Assembly: GCA_002914845.1 (NCBI GenBank)
Contig: JXTC01000087.1
Coordinates: forward strand, 307,420 to 371,419
From: Trema orientale
Lineage: Eukaryota; Streptophyta; Magnoliopsida; Rosales; Cannabaceae
DNA length: 64,000 nt
Reading direction: 5' to 3'
The translations under genes were made by a program, and so were the position numbers. Of this stretch, positions 25,887 through 37,577 are shown piece after piece (the stretch's first letter is position 1; every line of letters begins with the position of its first letter). Below the pieces are notes generated by a model that saw only the letters and a program-made list of their open reading frames with translations, was not told the origin of the DNA and searched no databases.

Positions 25887-27832
25887 GGGTGATGTTTCAA
25901 TGGAGTTTTTTGTTTTTGCATTCTAATTTGGGCCATTGAATTTTAATCTAATAGTTATAATAATATTAGTAACATTGAATTTTAATCTAATAGTTATAAT
26001 AATATTAGTAACTTTATAAAGTAGAAAAATCTAATTAATACGTGTATATATATATATATATATATATAGAAAGTTATTTATGATTAAAAATATTGCAACC
26101 TATTTATGACCTTTGAGTTGATTTTTTTTTTTCAATCATCTTTCTATTATTTTTTTTTTATTTTCATTTCCATTCTATGTTTGATTCCTATATTTTTATT
26201 TCATTCCCTTTCATGTGTATTATTTTTATAAATACATTAATACAACTTGGACAAGTAAATAATTTAGTCTTATATTCTGTTTGTCATCTGTATTATTTTT
26301 AGTTGTCTCTTTCTTTCTTTTTTTTTTTCATTTAACTAAAAAATTACTTTTTAGTAAAAAAAAAAACCAACAATTTTTTGATTAATGATTTGATAATTAT
26401 TGATTAAAATATTGTTTTTGCATATATTTTTTTAATTAACTATCAAATGTGTTAATAGTTATCAATCACCTTCTATCTTTCTTTTTTTTTTTTTCATTTC
26501 ACGTGTTTTATAAAAAATACTTTTTAATAAAACAATCAACTATTTTTTGATTTAATGATTTGGTAATTGATTAAAATATTATTTTTGCATTTTTTTTTAT
26601 TAACTATTATATGTGTTGATAGTCATTGATTTTTTTCCTATACGTGTCACTTTTTTGATTAATTATTTGATAATTAATAAAAAATGAGATCTGATGAAAT
26701 TTCGGAGCTATTTTGATCCAAATATTACTTGTTGTAACTATTTGGTTGAGTAATAATATGTTATACTCTACATGATCACTTTTTCTAATATTTAGAATTA
26801 TCAAAATTGTGTACAGGTAGCTCTGCTCACTCTTCGTTGCTCTTAAGAAAAAATAATATGAATAAAACTAACTTGGGCTAAAATGACTTTTTTAGCAGTA
26901 TTAAAAGTATCTTAATCTATAGTCAAGATTTTCTTAACCATCAAAAACTCTTAAATAATGGTGTTTTCATAATCAAGAATCTCTTAAATATGGGGTTAAG
27001 ATCCAGACATTGACACTTCTAAAAATATCATTAAAAAAAATTTACAAAAACTCTTTTAGGCCCAAGTTAGTCATACTTATAACATTTTCTCTTACTCTTA
27101 AAATGTGTCTAATAGGCTAATGGGTTTTCTTGACCTTTGGAACTATTATTATTCTTATTCTCATGGAGTCATAAATAGGTGCAAGTATTAAAAAATTTGC
27201 TTTGATAAGGAGTCATATATGAAACTTGATGTTTTTTATAATCTTAGTCTACGTATGTGTATGTATTAAATTCATTTTTGTAATTTCAAAATAGATAAAA
27301 CAATAAAATACTACCTTTAAAAAAAATAATAAAATTCTGACCGTGTATTTTTTTTAAGGGAACTAACTTTTTTTTTTTTTTTAGCATAACTAATGTTATT
27401 TTTTTTTAAGGAACTGACGTGAATTTTTTTCTCATTATTAACATATATTTGGTCCAAAAAAATAAAATTAACTAACCGTTTGTTAAAATTTGAAAACATG
27501 GATATCCTTAAAACAATAATTAAAAAAAAAGGACCAAACGTGTATCTCAAAAAATATTATCAAAACACTTTCCAAAAAAAAAATCATATATATCAAAATA
27601 TTAAATAATAATAATTCTGATTAAAAATAATTCCTTAAAAAACTATTCCAAATTATTTTCCTTAAAATATCATTTCCAAATCGTATTCCTAATTCAATGG
27701 AAAGAGAATTCTCTAAAAAATTAGAATGAGAATAGTTGTAGATAAAACTGACTTGCTATTGCAAGTCATTTTCAACTTGGTCAAAGTACCCATTCATAGA
27801 GCAAAAACAAAAAACTCCATTGAAATATGACC
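25887..27832. mobile_element. TIR DNA transposon (~1.95 kb), non-autonomous
   Basis: The left end (gggtgatgtttcaatggag...) and the reverse complement of the right end (ggtcatatttcaatggag...) share tttcaatggagttttttgtt and the following tttgc without mismatch. Both ends abut (TA)n, so a TA-rich target duplication is likely but cannot be sized. The interior is AT-rich with no transposase. A MITE is nested at 26869-27088. One end of a related copy, in inverse orientation, lies near 62880-62995. Confidence 0.65.
26869..27088. mobile_element. MITE nested in the 25887-27832 element
   Basis: The ends aactaacttgggctaaaatg and ttaggcccaagttagtcat are inverted copies sharing actaacttgggc. The element is about 220 bp and non-coding. 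It is the same family as 14197-14374. Confidence 0.6.
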
Positions 27833-28489
27833 TATATATATATATTCAACTATTTAGCAATAGAAAGAGAAAAACTATGTTTTAGGGTGTAACAAAAATT
27901 TTAAAATTGGTCACTAACTAAAATATTGAATCATAAAAATATGATAATTATACAATATGGAATTAGTTAAGTTAAACAAGAAAGAACCATGGCATCTCAA
28001 GACAAATGTTTGACGTTTTATTGGTAAACTTTGGAGAGGCTGCTAATGTTTGATACCGATAAACTGCTAGTGCTTAATAACTCATCAAGTGATTAAGATA
28101 AGCTTAAAATCTTATTAATCTTTTGACACATACTCCACTACAGGTGGTGTCTGACATATGCAGAGATGTATTAATCTGCGTCTATACCTATATAAAGGCT
28201 TGTAATAATGATAAAAAGGACATATAGATATACACATATAATTCTCTCTATGTTTAGTCTCTGTGTCTAGTTATAAAATTGATCCTTTGAAAGTCCAAGA
28301 GGCAACATCATGTGCAGTTGTATTGAAACCTCTCTAAACCTAACAGCCGACAAAATAGAGAATAAGCTTAAAGACATCTTCCCAGACATAGGTTAATTAT
28401 CAGACAGGAATCAGCTTGTTATTTAACGAATTTGCTACAATCAAAGAATCACCAAGAATATATTCAACACCTAAGTTTCTGGCCTGGCA
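27833..28489. other. AT-rich intergenic DNA
   Basis: No gene was seen. The right part may be 3' untranslated sequence of the LINE fragment that follows on the other strand. Confidence 0.35.
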
Positions 28490-29590
28490 AAGCTATAAAC
28501 CAAATTGAAGAGCTTGCAGTTCTGCCTTATGGGCTGAATGAGCCTCAAAACACTTGGTAGCAACCAATTTGATACCAAACTCGTAGTTCTGCCTCAAGGG
28601 CTGAATGAGCCTCAAAACACTTGGTAGCAACCAATTTGATACCGAACTGCTCATCCTCAACAACACAACCTGCTGCAGCGCGACCTTCTTTGTACGCCCC
28701 ATCCACGAACATATGGATTCTCCCTGGTCTCGGTCTGGTGGAGCGAGGAATAGTAGTCTGTATCTGCATGTCAAAACCAACATGTTTTCGTTCCATGTAT
28801 GCTTGCAAGTGCTCAGCAATTATCTCATTCACCTTTGAAGTAGAAAAGTAGGATTAGTTCTCCTTCTAGTATGAAAGGCTTCGTTCCTAGTAAACTACAA
28901 AATCTCGCACAAAACAGCTCCAAAGATAAAAAAAATGTTCCCTAAGCTTTGGTTCCTTTGGCGGAATAAAGCTTGGGTTAAAAAACCAACTAACCAATTA
29001 TAGTCCATCATCACAACTCACAGCCTCGGTTTGAACATTCCAAATACTCCCAAACCAAATCGCTTTAGCTACTGGACAATGGATAAACAAGTGGGGGATA
29101 GAGTCCTCTTAGTCAGAGCAAAGAACACAACTTCGATTAGCTTGCCCAAAAATGGCAACTAACCTCTCTCCCATATGAAAGGCATTTCTAGTAGTGCGGC
29201 AAAGGAAAAATTTTAATCTCTCATGCAAAGAATTCTTCCAAATTTGTGACCAAATATGGGATGGTTCTCTAAAGCGATTTAGATTGTTGCATCAGTAAGC
29301 ACTTTTGGTAGAGAAAGACTCATCTTTTGTGCCCTTCTAAATAAGCTTATCCTGATAATCTATCGATAAAATTGGAATCTTTGCAACTTTGCTAACCACT
29401 CTGAATATGAACCACGATGACAGCTTATCATTATCCCAAGTTTTCGAGTCCGATAACATTAGCATTCTGACAAAGTAGTCTTTTTTGCAAACAAGAGGAT
29501 TAAAAGAAGCTTTGTGTTCCTCGAAAGATAGCCATGACACCCATGGGCAATTCCACGGATCAATTTTTCTAGCTCCAACAATGTAACAGC
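28490..29590 (-). pseudogene. LINE (L1-type) 3' fragment: zinc-binding RT region plus RNase H, decayed
   Basis: Minus-strand translation gives, in order, a zf-RVT-like segment (about 29200-29030, with CVLCS, an in-frame stop, then EDSIPHLFIHCPVAKAIWFG) and an RNase H start (about 28740-28620, IHMFVDGAYKEGRAAAGCVV followed by FEAHSALEAEL). This is the C-terminal order of plant L1-type ORF2. Several stops and frameshifts, and a 67-bp tandem duplication inside the RNase H region, show that it is dead. The 5' part of the ORF (endonuclease, RT fingers and palm) is missing, as expected of a 5'-truncated LINE insertion. RNase H here would have acted in reverse transcription of the element. Confidence 0.8.
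28518..28651. repeat. 67-bp tandem duplication inside the LINE RNase H region
   Basis: Unit 28518-28584 and unit 28585-28651 both start agttctgcct and both contain gggctgaatgagcctcaaaa. The step is exactly 67 bp, which is not a multiple of three, so it shifts the reading frame. Confidence 0.9.
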
Positions 29591-29956
29591 TCCAATCACG
29601 ACCTATAATGAAATAAGAGAAAAACGAGAAAATAACTTATTTCTATATTAAAAAGTTTAATTTTAAAAAAAAAGAATAAAAAGACAAGAGAAAAGAAACG
29701 TGAAAAAAAAAATATATAAAATGAGAAAAATTTTAAAAACGAAAAGGATAAGTCAGGGGCTGACACATATGCCATCAACGCGTCACCACCTGACTATCCT
29801 TTTTTTGCGCGCGTCAGATAATTTTTAAAAAATAAGTAAAGAATATCATTACCTACTGTATAAAACTAAACAAATATCGTATAAAAGAAAACTATAAAGA
29901 ACAGGTCGTATTTTAATAATATTGGGCCCAAAAATCGTACTGGGGCTAATTTTCTC
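29591..29956. other. AT-rich intergenic DNA
   Basis: No feature recognised. The 60-codon frame at 29596-29778 is Phe-rich low complexity. Confidence 0.4.
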
Positions 29957-30290
29957 ATTGAAAAATTCTGATTGTTTCGAAAAGTCCCGGATTGATTTAG
30001 AAAAGTATAACTTTTGAAAAGATTTTAGAAAAATATCACTTTTCATGAATAATTAGTACCATATCACTTTTTCTTCAAAATTGGTATTTTTTAGTGATAC
30101 TCGAGGTAACCAATATAGTTACTTGAAGTAACCAATCAAGTTTCCTCAGATAATTTAACAGATTACCTCAAGTATTTCACTAATTAATAAAAATAGTATT
30201 GTTCTAAATATTTTTAAAAGTAGTATTTTTCTAATTAAATCTGGGATTTTTCAACTAATTTCAAAATCCGGAATTTTTCAATCTTTTTAA
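29957..30290. mobile_element. Foldback element with ~130-170 bp arms
   Basis: The left arm (ttgaaaaattctgattg, aagtcccggatt, agaaaaatatcac) is mirrored by the right arm (gtatttttctaattaaatct, gggatttttc, ccggaatttttcaatc). The centre has short paired words ggtaaccaat and attacctcaag. A relative with the same arm and centre words lies at 40435-40770. No coding. Confidence 0.6.
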
Positions 30291-31439
30291 AACTTTTATC
30301 ACAAAAAATCAAAAATTTTCAAATATTTTTAGAAAAATTACCATAAAGAATCAAATTTTCTTTTTTTGTTATAAACAATACCAGGCCAACAATTATGCAT
30401 TAAGAATTCAAGTTTAGGAGAACGTGTTTCTCCCCCACAAAAAAAAGAGAAATTAGTAAAGTAAATCAGATTTTACTCGATATAGAGATCATTTTCCATG
30501 AATATAAAAGAGAAATTAGTAATGTAAATCAGACTTTACACTTGTGTCTGGATATAAAGTCATTTTTGTAAAGTATATTTATTTAAAATCAACCAAAAGT
30601 CTGGCCATTTTTGCATTTAACTCTACACAGAAGTTACGGGAAATTAGAGTCTCTTTTTATTGCTAAATATATGATAAATTGACATGAGTAGTACTAGTTT
30701 GTCACAAAATGACTTATTTAGTAGGTTTTTTTTCTTTACCAAATTGATATTTCTAGTAGTGTCATGAATTGTATGATGAGGGATCATATAATTTGTGACT
30801 ATAAAATTATGACTTTTCTAGGGCTAGTCAATAGTCACAAATTGTGTGACTCTCTGTTACACAGGGTCACAAAAACACTAAAACACTATTAGAAAAGTCA
30901 TTTTTCAAAATACTTCTAAAAATGTTATTTTAGTCAAAATTACTACTATTTATATCAATTCCCCTAAATATATCAGTTTATTCGAGAGAAGGGTGCTTTT
31001 TCTGCAAAAGAAAAATTAGGCATAAAAATGGTTAATTATAAAAAGCTTTGTGGACTATAATTTAGCGCCACATATTAGATAGTTAGGATTCAGTTAGATT
31101 AGTGTATTAAATTTAAATGACTAAAATTTAAATTGCTAAATTTAACATGGAATGTTGTATAAAAGTGGTCGCATTACACAAATCATCTTAATAAACAACT
31201 TAACCTTATGGATCTACGAAAATTTAAAATACTAAAAATAACGTGAGAGATTGTAAATAGTGCAGTCGCATTACATAACTCAGCGTACCAAAACGACTTA
31301 CTCCCATGGGTCTGCGAGTATTTAAAGTGCAGAAATTAAATGTTAGTAATTATATTAGCATAGTATAATTTGGTAGCACCCTAAAGATATATTGAGTAAA
31401 AGTAAATAATGGGGTGAGTAGCTTTGTATTCCAAAATTT
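30291..31439. other. AT-rich DNA with possible CACTA-like terminal sequence near 30885
   Basis: At about 30885 the words aacactattagaaaagtcat resemble a CACTA left end, and gtcac/gtgac-type words occur around 30690-30870. No partner end was found. Otherwise empty of genes. Confidence 0.25.
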
Positions 31440-31548
31440 ATAATAATAATAACAACAACAACAACAACAACAACAACAATAACAACAACAACAACAACAA
31501 CAATAATAATAATAATAGTAGTAATAATAATAGTAATAATAGTAGTAT
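31440..31548. repeat. Compound trinucleotide microsatellite (AAT/AAC/TAG)n
   Basis: Uninterrupted (aac)n and (aat)n runs pass into (tag/taa) runs over about 105 bp. Confidence 0.9.
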
Positions 31549-31773
31549 TATATGATATAATATGTGTACATATATATATAATTGTATATATTTATATATA
31601 TTGATAAGTTATAGATATTAATATCAGGTGGGAAATAATACCAGTGGAATAGGCTTTGTTTGAATAATTTAATACTAAAAATAATATAGTATAGACATGT
31701 GAACTAGGACATGTATATATAAGTATATTATATATATATGTATACATGAGAACTGATATATATATATATAGTT

Positions 31774-32675
31774 AATGGCACTATTAGTCCCCACCCTATT
31801 ACCATTTTGGCATATTGTCCTCGATCCTTTTTTTGTAATATTTAAGTACTAAACGTTTCTCTTTTTTGCACCATTGGTCCTTTTGGCATATTCCATCCAA
31901 GATTCCGTTAAAATTCATTTGAATGAGAGAAATTTTGCACCATTAATCTTGATTTTTTAATTGTTTAATAATTTGGTCCCTATTTTTTTTTGTATGCATA
32001 TTTCCGATTAACAATATTGCATCTGCCAATCTTTCGAAAATTCTAAAACATTAATTTTCCAAAAAATTGACAGATGTAATTACATAAAGAAAAGAACATT
32101 CAATAGAAAACTATAAAACTTTTCAAGCTTACTTGCTGCAAATAATTAATTAATTTTTTAGAATAATCATTCATAATTACATGAATATTTAATGGATATA
32201 GTAAATTTTCAATGAAATTTGACTAGGGTAAAAGCGTGTATGTGAAATTTTTTTAGTTATTAAAAATAGTAAGATAATTATTTTTTGTTCATAAAGTTAC
32301 TATAGTTTGATATAAACTAAGGTTTATTAGTATAATTTTTTTTCTTTTTTGAATTTAGTTTTTAAATGAACTGTTTGTTTTAGATCCGTTTTTGAATTTT
32401 AATTTTCTAAAAGATTGGCAGATGCAATATTATTAATCGGAAATATGAATACAAAAACAAAAATTAGGGACCAAATTATTAAACAATTAAAAAATCGAGA
32501 TCAATGGTATAAAATTTCTCTCATTCAAATAAATTTTAACAAAATCTTAGATGAAATATGCCAAAAAGATCAATAGGGCCAAAAAAAAGAAACGTTTAGT
32601 ACTTAAATGCCGCAAAAAATAGGTTGAATACCAATATGCCAAAATAGTAATAGGTTGGGGACTAATGGTGCATTA
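31774..32675. mobile_element. Long-TIR (foldback) DNA element, ~285-bp arms
   Basis: The left arm (31774-32061) starts aatggcactattagtcccca. The right arm (32391-32675), read in reverse, starts aatgcaccattagtccccaa. Landmarks such as ttaagtactaaacgtttct, gaatgagagaaatttt and atattgcatctgccaatct are in the same order in both arms, with an estimated identity near 80%. Both ends sit in (TA)n, so the target duplication cannot be read. The spacer is AT-rich and non-coding. Confidence 0.8.
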
Positions 32676-32949
32676 ATCCGATATATATATATATAAGGAT
32701 ATTTATTAGCATATATATATATAATTTGATGATTATTAAAATTAAGAAGTTACATGTAGTTCTATATATATAGGAATATATGGTTTAAAATAAAGTTATA
32801 TATAGGATTATATGGTTTAAAATAAAGTAAAGTAGAGTTTACTAGTTGAAGATTAGAAACCCAAGGAGGAATATAAGGAGTATAGATGGCATGAGATTAA
32901 AGAAAGAGTAAGAGGGATGGAGAAAGTTTCTTTCAGAAGAGAGGCACCG

Positions 32950-34293
32950 ATACTAGGTTGGGTTGCATACTTCACGTATGCTGCTCCTTATCAATCTTTG
33001 AGAACAAACTTTTGGTCTGATTTTACTGATAGAGTAAAAAATAGAGGAGGGATATAGACTTGTATTGGAGATCTCAACAATATTTTATCAAATGATGAAA
33101 AATTGGGAGGGAGAGTTTTTCGGAATTCTGATGCGAGGGGCCTCCATGATTTTATATTCAATACTAGAGCAGTTGATGTAGGCAGTGTTGGAATCCTTTT
33201 TACGTGGACAAATGGGAGAGACCTAGAGCATTTAATAAAAGAGAAATTAGACAAAGTGGTATGTGAACCACAGTGGTTAATTAACTTCCCCAAGTTGGGA
33301 GTTCGAAATCTTTCCATTCAGGAGTCTGATCATGCTCCAATAATCATTGACACAAGGTTAGATTCCAATAAAGTGCGTTTTTCTTTCAGATTTTTGGATG
33401 CATGGTCACAGGACCCAAGCTGTAAAGCTGTAATTGTTGAGGCTTGGAAGATTCATGTCTCTGGTTTTAAAAGCTTCCAATTGGTCAGAAGACATGATAA
33501 TACTAAAAGAGCCCTTAAACGGTAGAACAGAGAACAACTTGGGTTTTGTCAAGATAAACTTAAGCTTCTGAATGGTTTGCTAGTTGAGATCCAAAATAGA
33601 ATACCGACACAAAGTAATTTAGAGTTTGAAGCCTCTATTCAATTGGAGATCTCAGAAGTCTGGGACCGTTAGGAACAAATTTGGAAACAAAAGTCGAGAG
33701 AATTATGGCTTAATCATGGTGATCGCAACAGAAGTTTTTTCATACCTCAACGGTGATAAGAAGGAAACGCAACCATGTGTGGGGTGTTTCAGAAGATGGA
33801 ATCAATTGGATTTATAGCCAGAGGGAGATTAGAGATTATTTTATTAATCACTTTTCGGAAGTCTTTAGCACCTGCCACCCTTGCATCAGTCTAGATTTGG
33901 AGGAGATTTTTGATTATAGAATCTCTCAATAATGCAATGTCAACCTCTATGGAATTCCCACATGGAGGGAAATTCGAACAGTGATATGGGAATTGCCCCC
34001 ACTTAAGGCTCCCAGACCCGATGGCATGCCAACAAATTTCTACAAGGATTACTAGGAGGAAGTGAAAAAGAGATGTTATTTTGTATGTTCAAGAGTTCTT
34101 TCATTCCAGAAAGTTTACCAGAGCCATTAATCACACTTTTGTGGTCCTTTTACTAAAAGGGCCTAAAGCAGTCAAATTTGATGATTTTAGGCCTATTAGC
34201 CTATATAATGTAGCCTATAAATTTATTTCAAAAATGTTGGCTAACAAAATCTGAAAAGTACTTTCAGATTTAATATCCCCTTATTATTAGCCT
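32950..34293 (+). pseudogene. LINE (L1-type) ORF2, part 1: endonuclease and N-terminal RT, decayed
   Basis: Translation shows an apurinic/apyrimidinic-type endonuclease segment: FTYAAPYQSLR near 32975, then IGDLNNILSNDEKLGG after an in-frame stop. The 140-codon frame (33103-33525) contains GILFTWTNGR, EKLDKVVCEPQW and QESDHAPII, the C-terminal endonuclease block. RT begins further on with LPPLKAPRPDGMP (about 33990-34030) and DDFRPISLYNVAYKFISKML (about 34170-34235). Multiple stops and frame changes make it non-functional. The sequence is broken off near 34293 by an insertion and resumes at 36043. Confidence 0.8.
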
Positions 34294-36042
34294 AAGAGAG
34301 ACTACCCAATAGGAGGGTGAATTAGGTTTTAAAATTTTTTAAAAAAATTTTCAACTATATAAAACCATAGACCACTATTTTGAAACTTTGAGGCTAAATG
34401 AACAATAATGCCAAATATATAACAATAATACCAAGTCAATTAAGGACAATAAATATCAAACACACAATCAAATAGTTTGTAATAATGTAAAGAGTGTAGA
34501 GATAGAGAAAATACAAACTCAATTTTTACGAGATTCGACAAATATGGCGATTTACCTATGTCCCTAGCTTTTGGCAACTTGCTTTAAGTTTTTCACTATC
34601 GGATCAAGATTATGGGCTTGACCGACTCTTTTATAAATGGAGTAAATTCTTCTTATGCTCATCCAGGTCTTTACAATAGTCTTGACTCCGGCTCTATCAC
34701 GTCTAACCATAGATTGTTTTGACTCCGATGCAAATCCTTACCTACACAGATTATTTAGACAATGGTGCCAATCTTACCAACTCACGGGTTGTTTAGATTC
34801 CAGTGACAACCTCACTTACACTCGGATTGTTTAGATTCTGGTGATAACCTTACCTAAACGGGTTGTTTAGACTCTGGTAGCAACCTCATCTATGCAAGGA
34901 TTGTTTATGACTCCAAAGGCAACCTCACCTTATACTCAATAGTTTTTTAATATATAAGAATGAATATACTCAAGAACTCTCCTCACAAAGTAATAAATAC
35001 AATTTTGGCCTAAAAGATTTGAGAATAATGTACAATATATGCTCTAAGATTGGCTCAATATGTCAATGTAAGAATAGCCTTTTATATTTTAAAAGTAGTT
35101 GGATAATAAGTTAGGTTCATACAAAGGTTTTTTTTTAAGTCTTAAAATAGCTTCTATTTATAAGTTTGTATCAAAACTAGCCGTTTATAACCATTAGACA
35201 CACTTTCTGTCATTTTCGGTCTACCAAAAATGAGTTTTCGGTAGACTAAAAAATACTAGCCATTGGTAATGCTTTTACAACGGTCAAATTTTAATGGTAA
35301 TACTTTTCTCGCTGCCATTTTTAGTAGGCTGAAAACCCTGCTTATTTTGGCTATTTCAGCATTTGGCAATTTTTCAGATGTTGGCACCTTCTGGTATTTT
35401 TCAAAAAATGACTTTTAAACTTGTTTTAAACACTTTAAAAACATTGGAAATCAATTTGAAAAGAGTATTTTTCCTATTGCAAACTTTTTTTGGTTTCACA
35501 AAGGTATTTAATAATAATTTAGAAAGTGTTCGTACTAAAACAAATTCTAGTTTGCAAATAGAAAATCTCTTTTTAGCCTATTTCAAATAATCATGATTTC
35601 AAATATATTTGTAACTTATTTAAATTTAAGAAATCATGTTTTAAAGAATATTTTGCCCATTCAAAATTATTATTTTCTATTTTCAAACTTCTATATTAAA
35701 ATAACCATTTTAAGCTTAAAATAGTTTGAAAACTCTTTGAAAAGTATGAGCCAATGCAAAGAGTTTATGTGCAATAAACTAAATCAAGTACAAGACTAGA
35801 TATGAAATATATCATATCTAAGCATGGTCTTGTATCTTGATTATCCATCTTCAAGCTTGATTCTAATAAGTCTAATATGCATCTATCTTCAAGCTTTATT
35901 CCTTGATCAACTTGAATTAAAACTTTAAAACCATTCACTACACGCTCAAGTTAAATCATTAGTACTAAATCAAATATTTGTTATCTTGAAAATAAGAGTG
36001 AGTAAGATTGAAATCCTAATTTCTCAATACTTATCAATCTAC
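34294..36042. mobile_element. Insertion splitting the LINE RT domain, unclassified
   Basis: LINE coding stops at the ISPY motif near 34290 and resumes with FVLGHWIAENSILAQEI at 36043, so about 1.75 kb of unrelated DNA lies between. The inserted DNA opens near aggagggtgaattaggtttt, has a 37-39 bp minisatellite (34710-34939) and no recognisable protein domain. I could not find a clean target duplication or terminal repeats, so the class is open. A phrase near 34525 resembles one in 6340-7770. Confidence 0.5.
34710..34939. repeat. Minisatellite of 37-39 bp units, ~6 copies
   Basis: Units run (a/c)g(g/a)(a/g)ttgtttagactccggtg.caacctcaccta, with steps of about 36-40 bp and moderate divergence. 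It lies inside the insertion at 34294-36042. Confidence 0.75.
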
Positions 36043-36372
36043 TTTTGTTCTAGGACATTGGATTGCTGAAAATTCCATTCTTGCTCAAGAAATTATGCAC
36101 TTCATAAAGAAAAAAAAGAAAGGGGAAAACGGGTTATGTTGGTCTGAAGCTTGATATGTCAAAAGCGTATGACCGAATAGAATGGGCTTTCTAGGAGAGG
36201 GTATTGCAGGCTAATATTTTTTCTGAGCATTTTAGGAGGATGGTGATGTTCTGCGTTTCTATCATTTCTTTCTCTACTCCTCAATGGGAGTCTATTCCCT
36301 AGCTTCTGCCCTATATGTGGTCTGAGACAAGGCGATCCTCTTTCACCCTCCTTATTTATACTTTGTAGTGAG
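36043..36372 (+). pseudogene. LINE ORF2, part 2: RT fingers/palm, decayed
   Basis: This continues part 1 with FVLGHWIAENSILAQEIMHF, then GYVGLKLDMSKAYDRIEWAF (RT motif A, the aspartate in LDMSKAYD), and after frame changes [18 protein letters not shown] near 36320-36372. At 36372 it is cut by an LTR insertion and resumes at 37578 with VLSKLI. In-frame stops are present. Confidence 0.8.
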
Positions 36373-37572
36373 TATTGGGATATTTTCCCTAAAAAGCATA
36401 TTTCTAATTTTATCCTTTTAGTGTAAACAACTTTCTCTTATATGCAATTATGATATTTGCTAGATTAAACTATCTCTGTTGAATAGTTTATTTATCTGAA
36501 AAAGATTCTATGACTTTACTTGTGTATAAAGAAACAAACATGATTAAGTGTTAATTATAGAGAGACTTGTTTCTTTATCTAAGTCTAAATGAATTAGTTC
36601 ACAATCTGTAAATNNNNNNNNNNNNNNNNNNNNNNNNNNNNNNNNNNNNNNNNNNNNNNNNNNNNNNNNNNNNNNNNNNNNNNNNNNNNNNNNNNNNNNN
36701 NNNNNNNNNNNNNNNNNNNNNNNNNNNNNNNNNNNNNNNNNNNNNNNNNNNNNNNNNNNNNNNNNNNNNNNNNNNNNNNNNNNNNNNNNNNNNNNNNNNN
36801 NNNNNNNNNNNNNNNNNNNNNNNNNNNNNNNNNNNNNNNNNNNNNNNNNNNNNNNNNNNNNNNNNNNNNNCATGAAACTGTGTAAAATAATGATTCTACA
36901 CAGAAGTTGGTATTTTTATAAATAAGTTACATGAGTTGGACATATTTATAAAAATACACCTAAAGCCCAGATTGGAAAACAAGCCCAATCTTAGTTGGAC
37001 TGGGATTAGCAGTTTTGGGTCCCATATATATAAGATATATGAGAGAAAAAACTGCACAGTAACACATACAGTGTCACACACATAAGGCATTGAGGGAGAG
37101 AGAGAATTCAGCCACCTTAGGCTGATAGAGAGAGAGAAAAGTTTCATGCAATCTCACAGTCTCATCTCACGTCCCGGTGTTCTAAAAGATCAAGAAGGTG
37201 TTCTTGATCATTCTCCAACGTAGGATTCAATTTGGTGCCCACTCACCTCTTCAACCAAGAGCAAGAGCATAGACAAGAAGATCTAGGATTGGAGATTTGA
37301 TCACCATCAACAAAGACATTAAGGAGGAGCACGCTACAGGAGGTAAACCTTAATCTCATCTTTAGGGTTTGTGTATCTAGATTTGATTTATGTTATACAT
37401 GATCTTGTATTAGATGCATGCATGTTATATGGTTATGAAAAATATTTTCATGTAAAAATTTTAAAACCTAAATCTGCTAACTTTTCTGCTGCGTTCATGA
37501 GATGATCATATGTTTTTCCATATGTGCATGCATGTATGATTTTTTCTTAAGTGTTAGGCCCAAAATCCATCA
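36373..37572. mobile_element. LTR (probably solo, Copia-like) inserted in the LINE; contains an assembly gap
   Basis: The LINE reading FILCSE|VLSKLI is interrupted exactly here. The insert begins tattgggatattttcccta, close to the tgttggga start of many Copia LTRs, and ends ccaaaatccatca. Five-base flanks are gtgag (36368-36372) and atgag (37573-37577), 4 of 5 identical. A TATA-like box (catatatataag, ~37023) precedes a leader-like region. No gag or pol is visible, hence solo LTR, but 257 Ns (36614-36870) hide part of it. Confidence 0.6.
36614..36870. other. Assembly gap (257 N)
   Basis: A run of N inside the LTR insertion. Its true length may differ. Confidence 0.99.
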
Positions 37573-37577
37573 ATGAG

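Noticed and set aside
33103..33525. An intact endonuclease-domain gene
   Set aside because: The 140-codon frame is only the middle of a LINE ORF2 with stops before and after it.
36544..36873. 109-codon frame at the N block
   Set aside because: Nearly all residues are X from undetermined bases.
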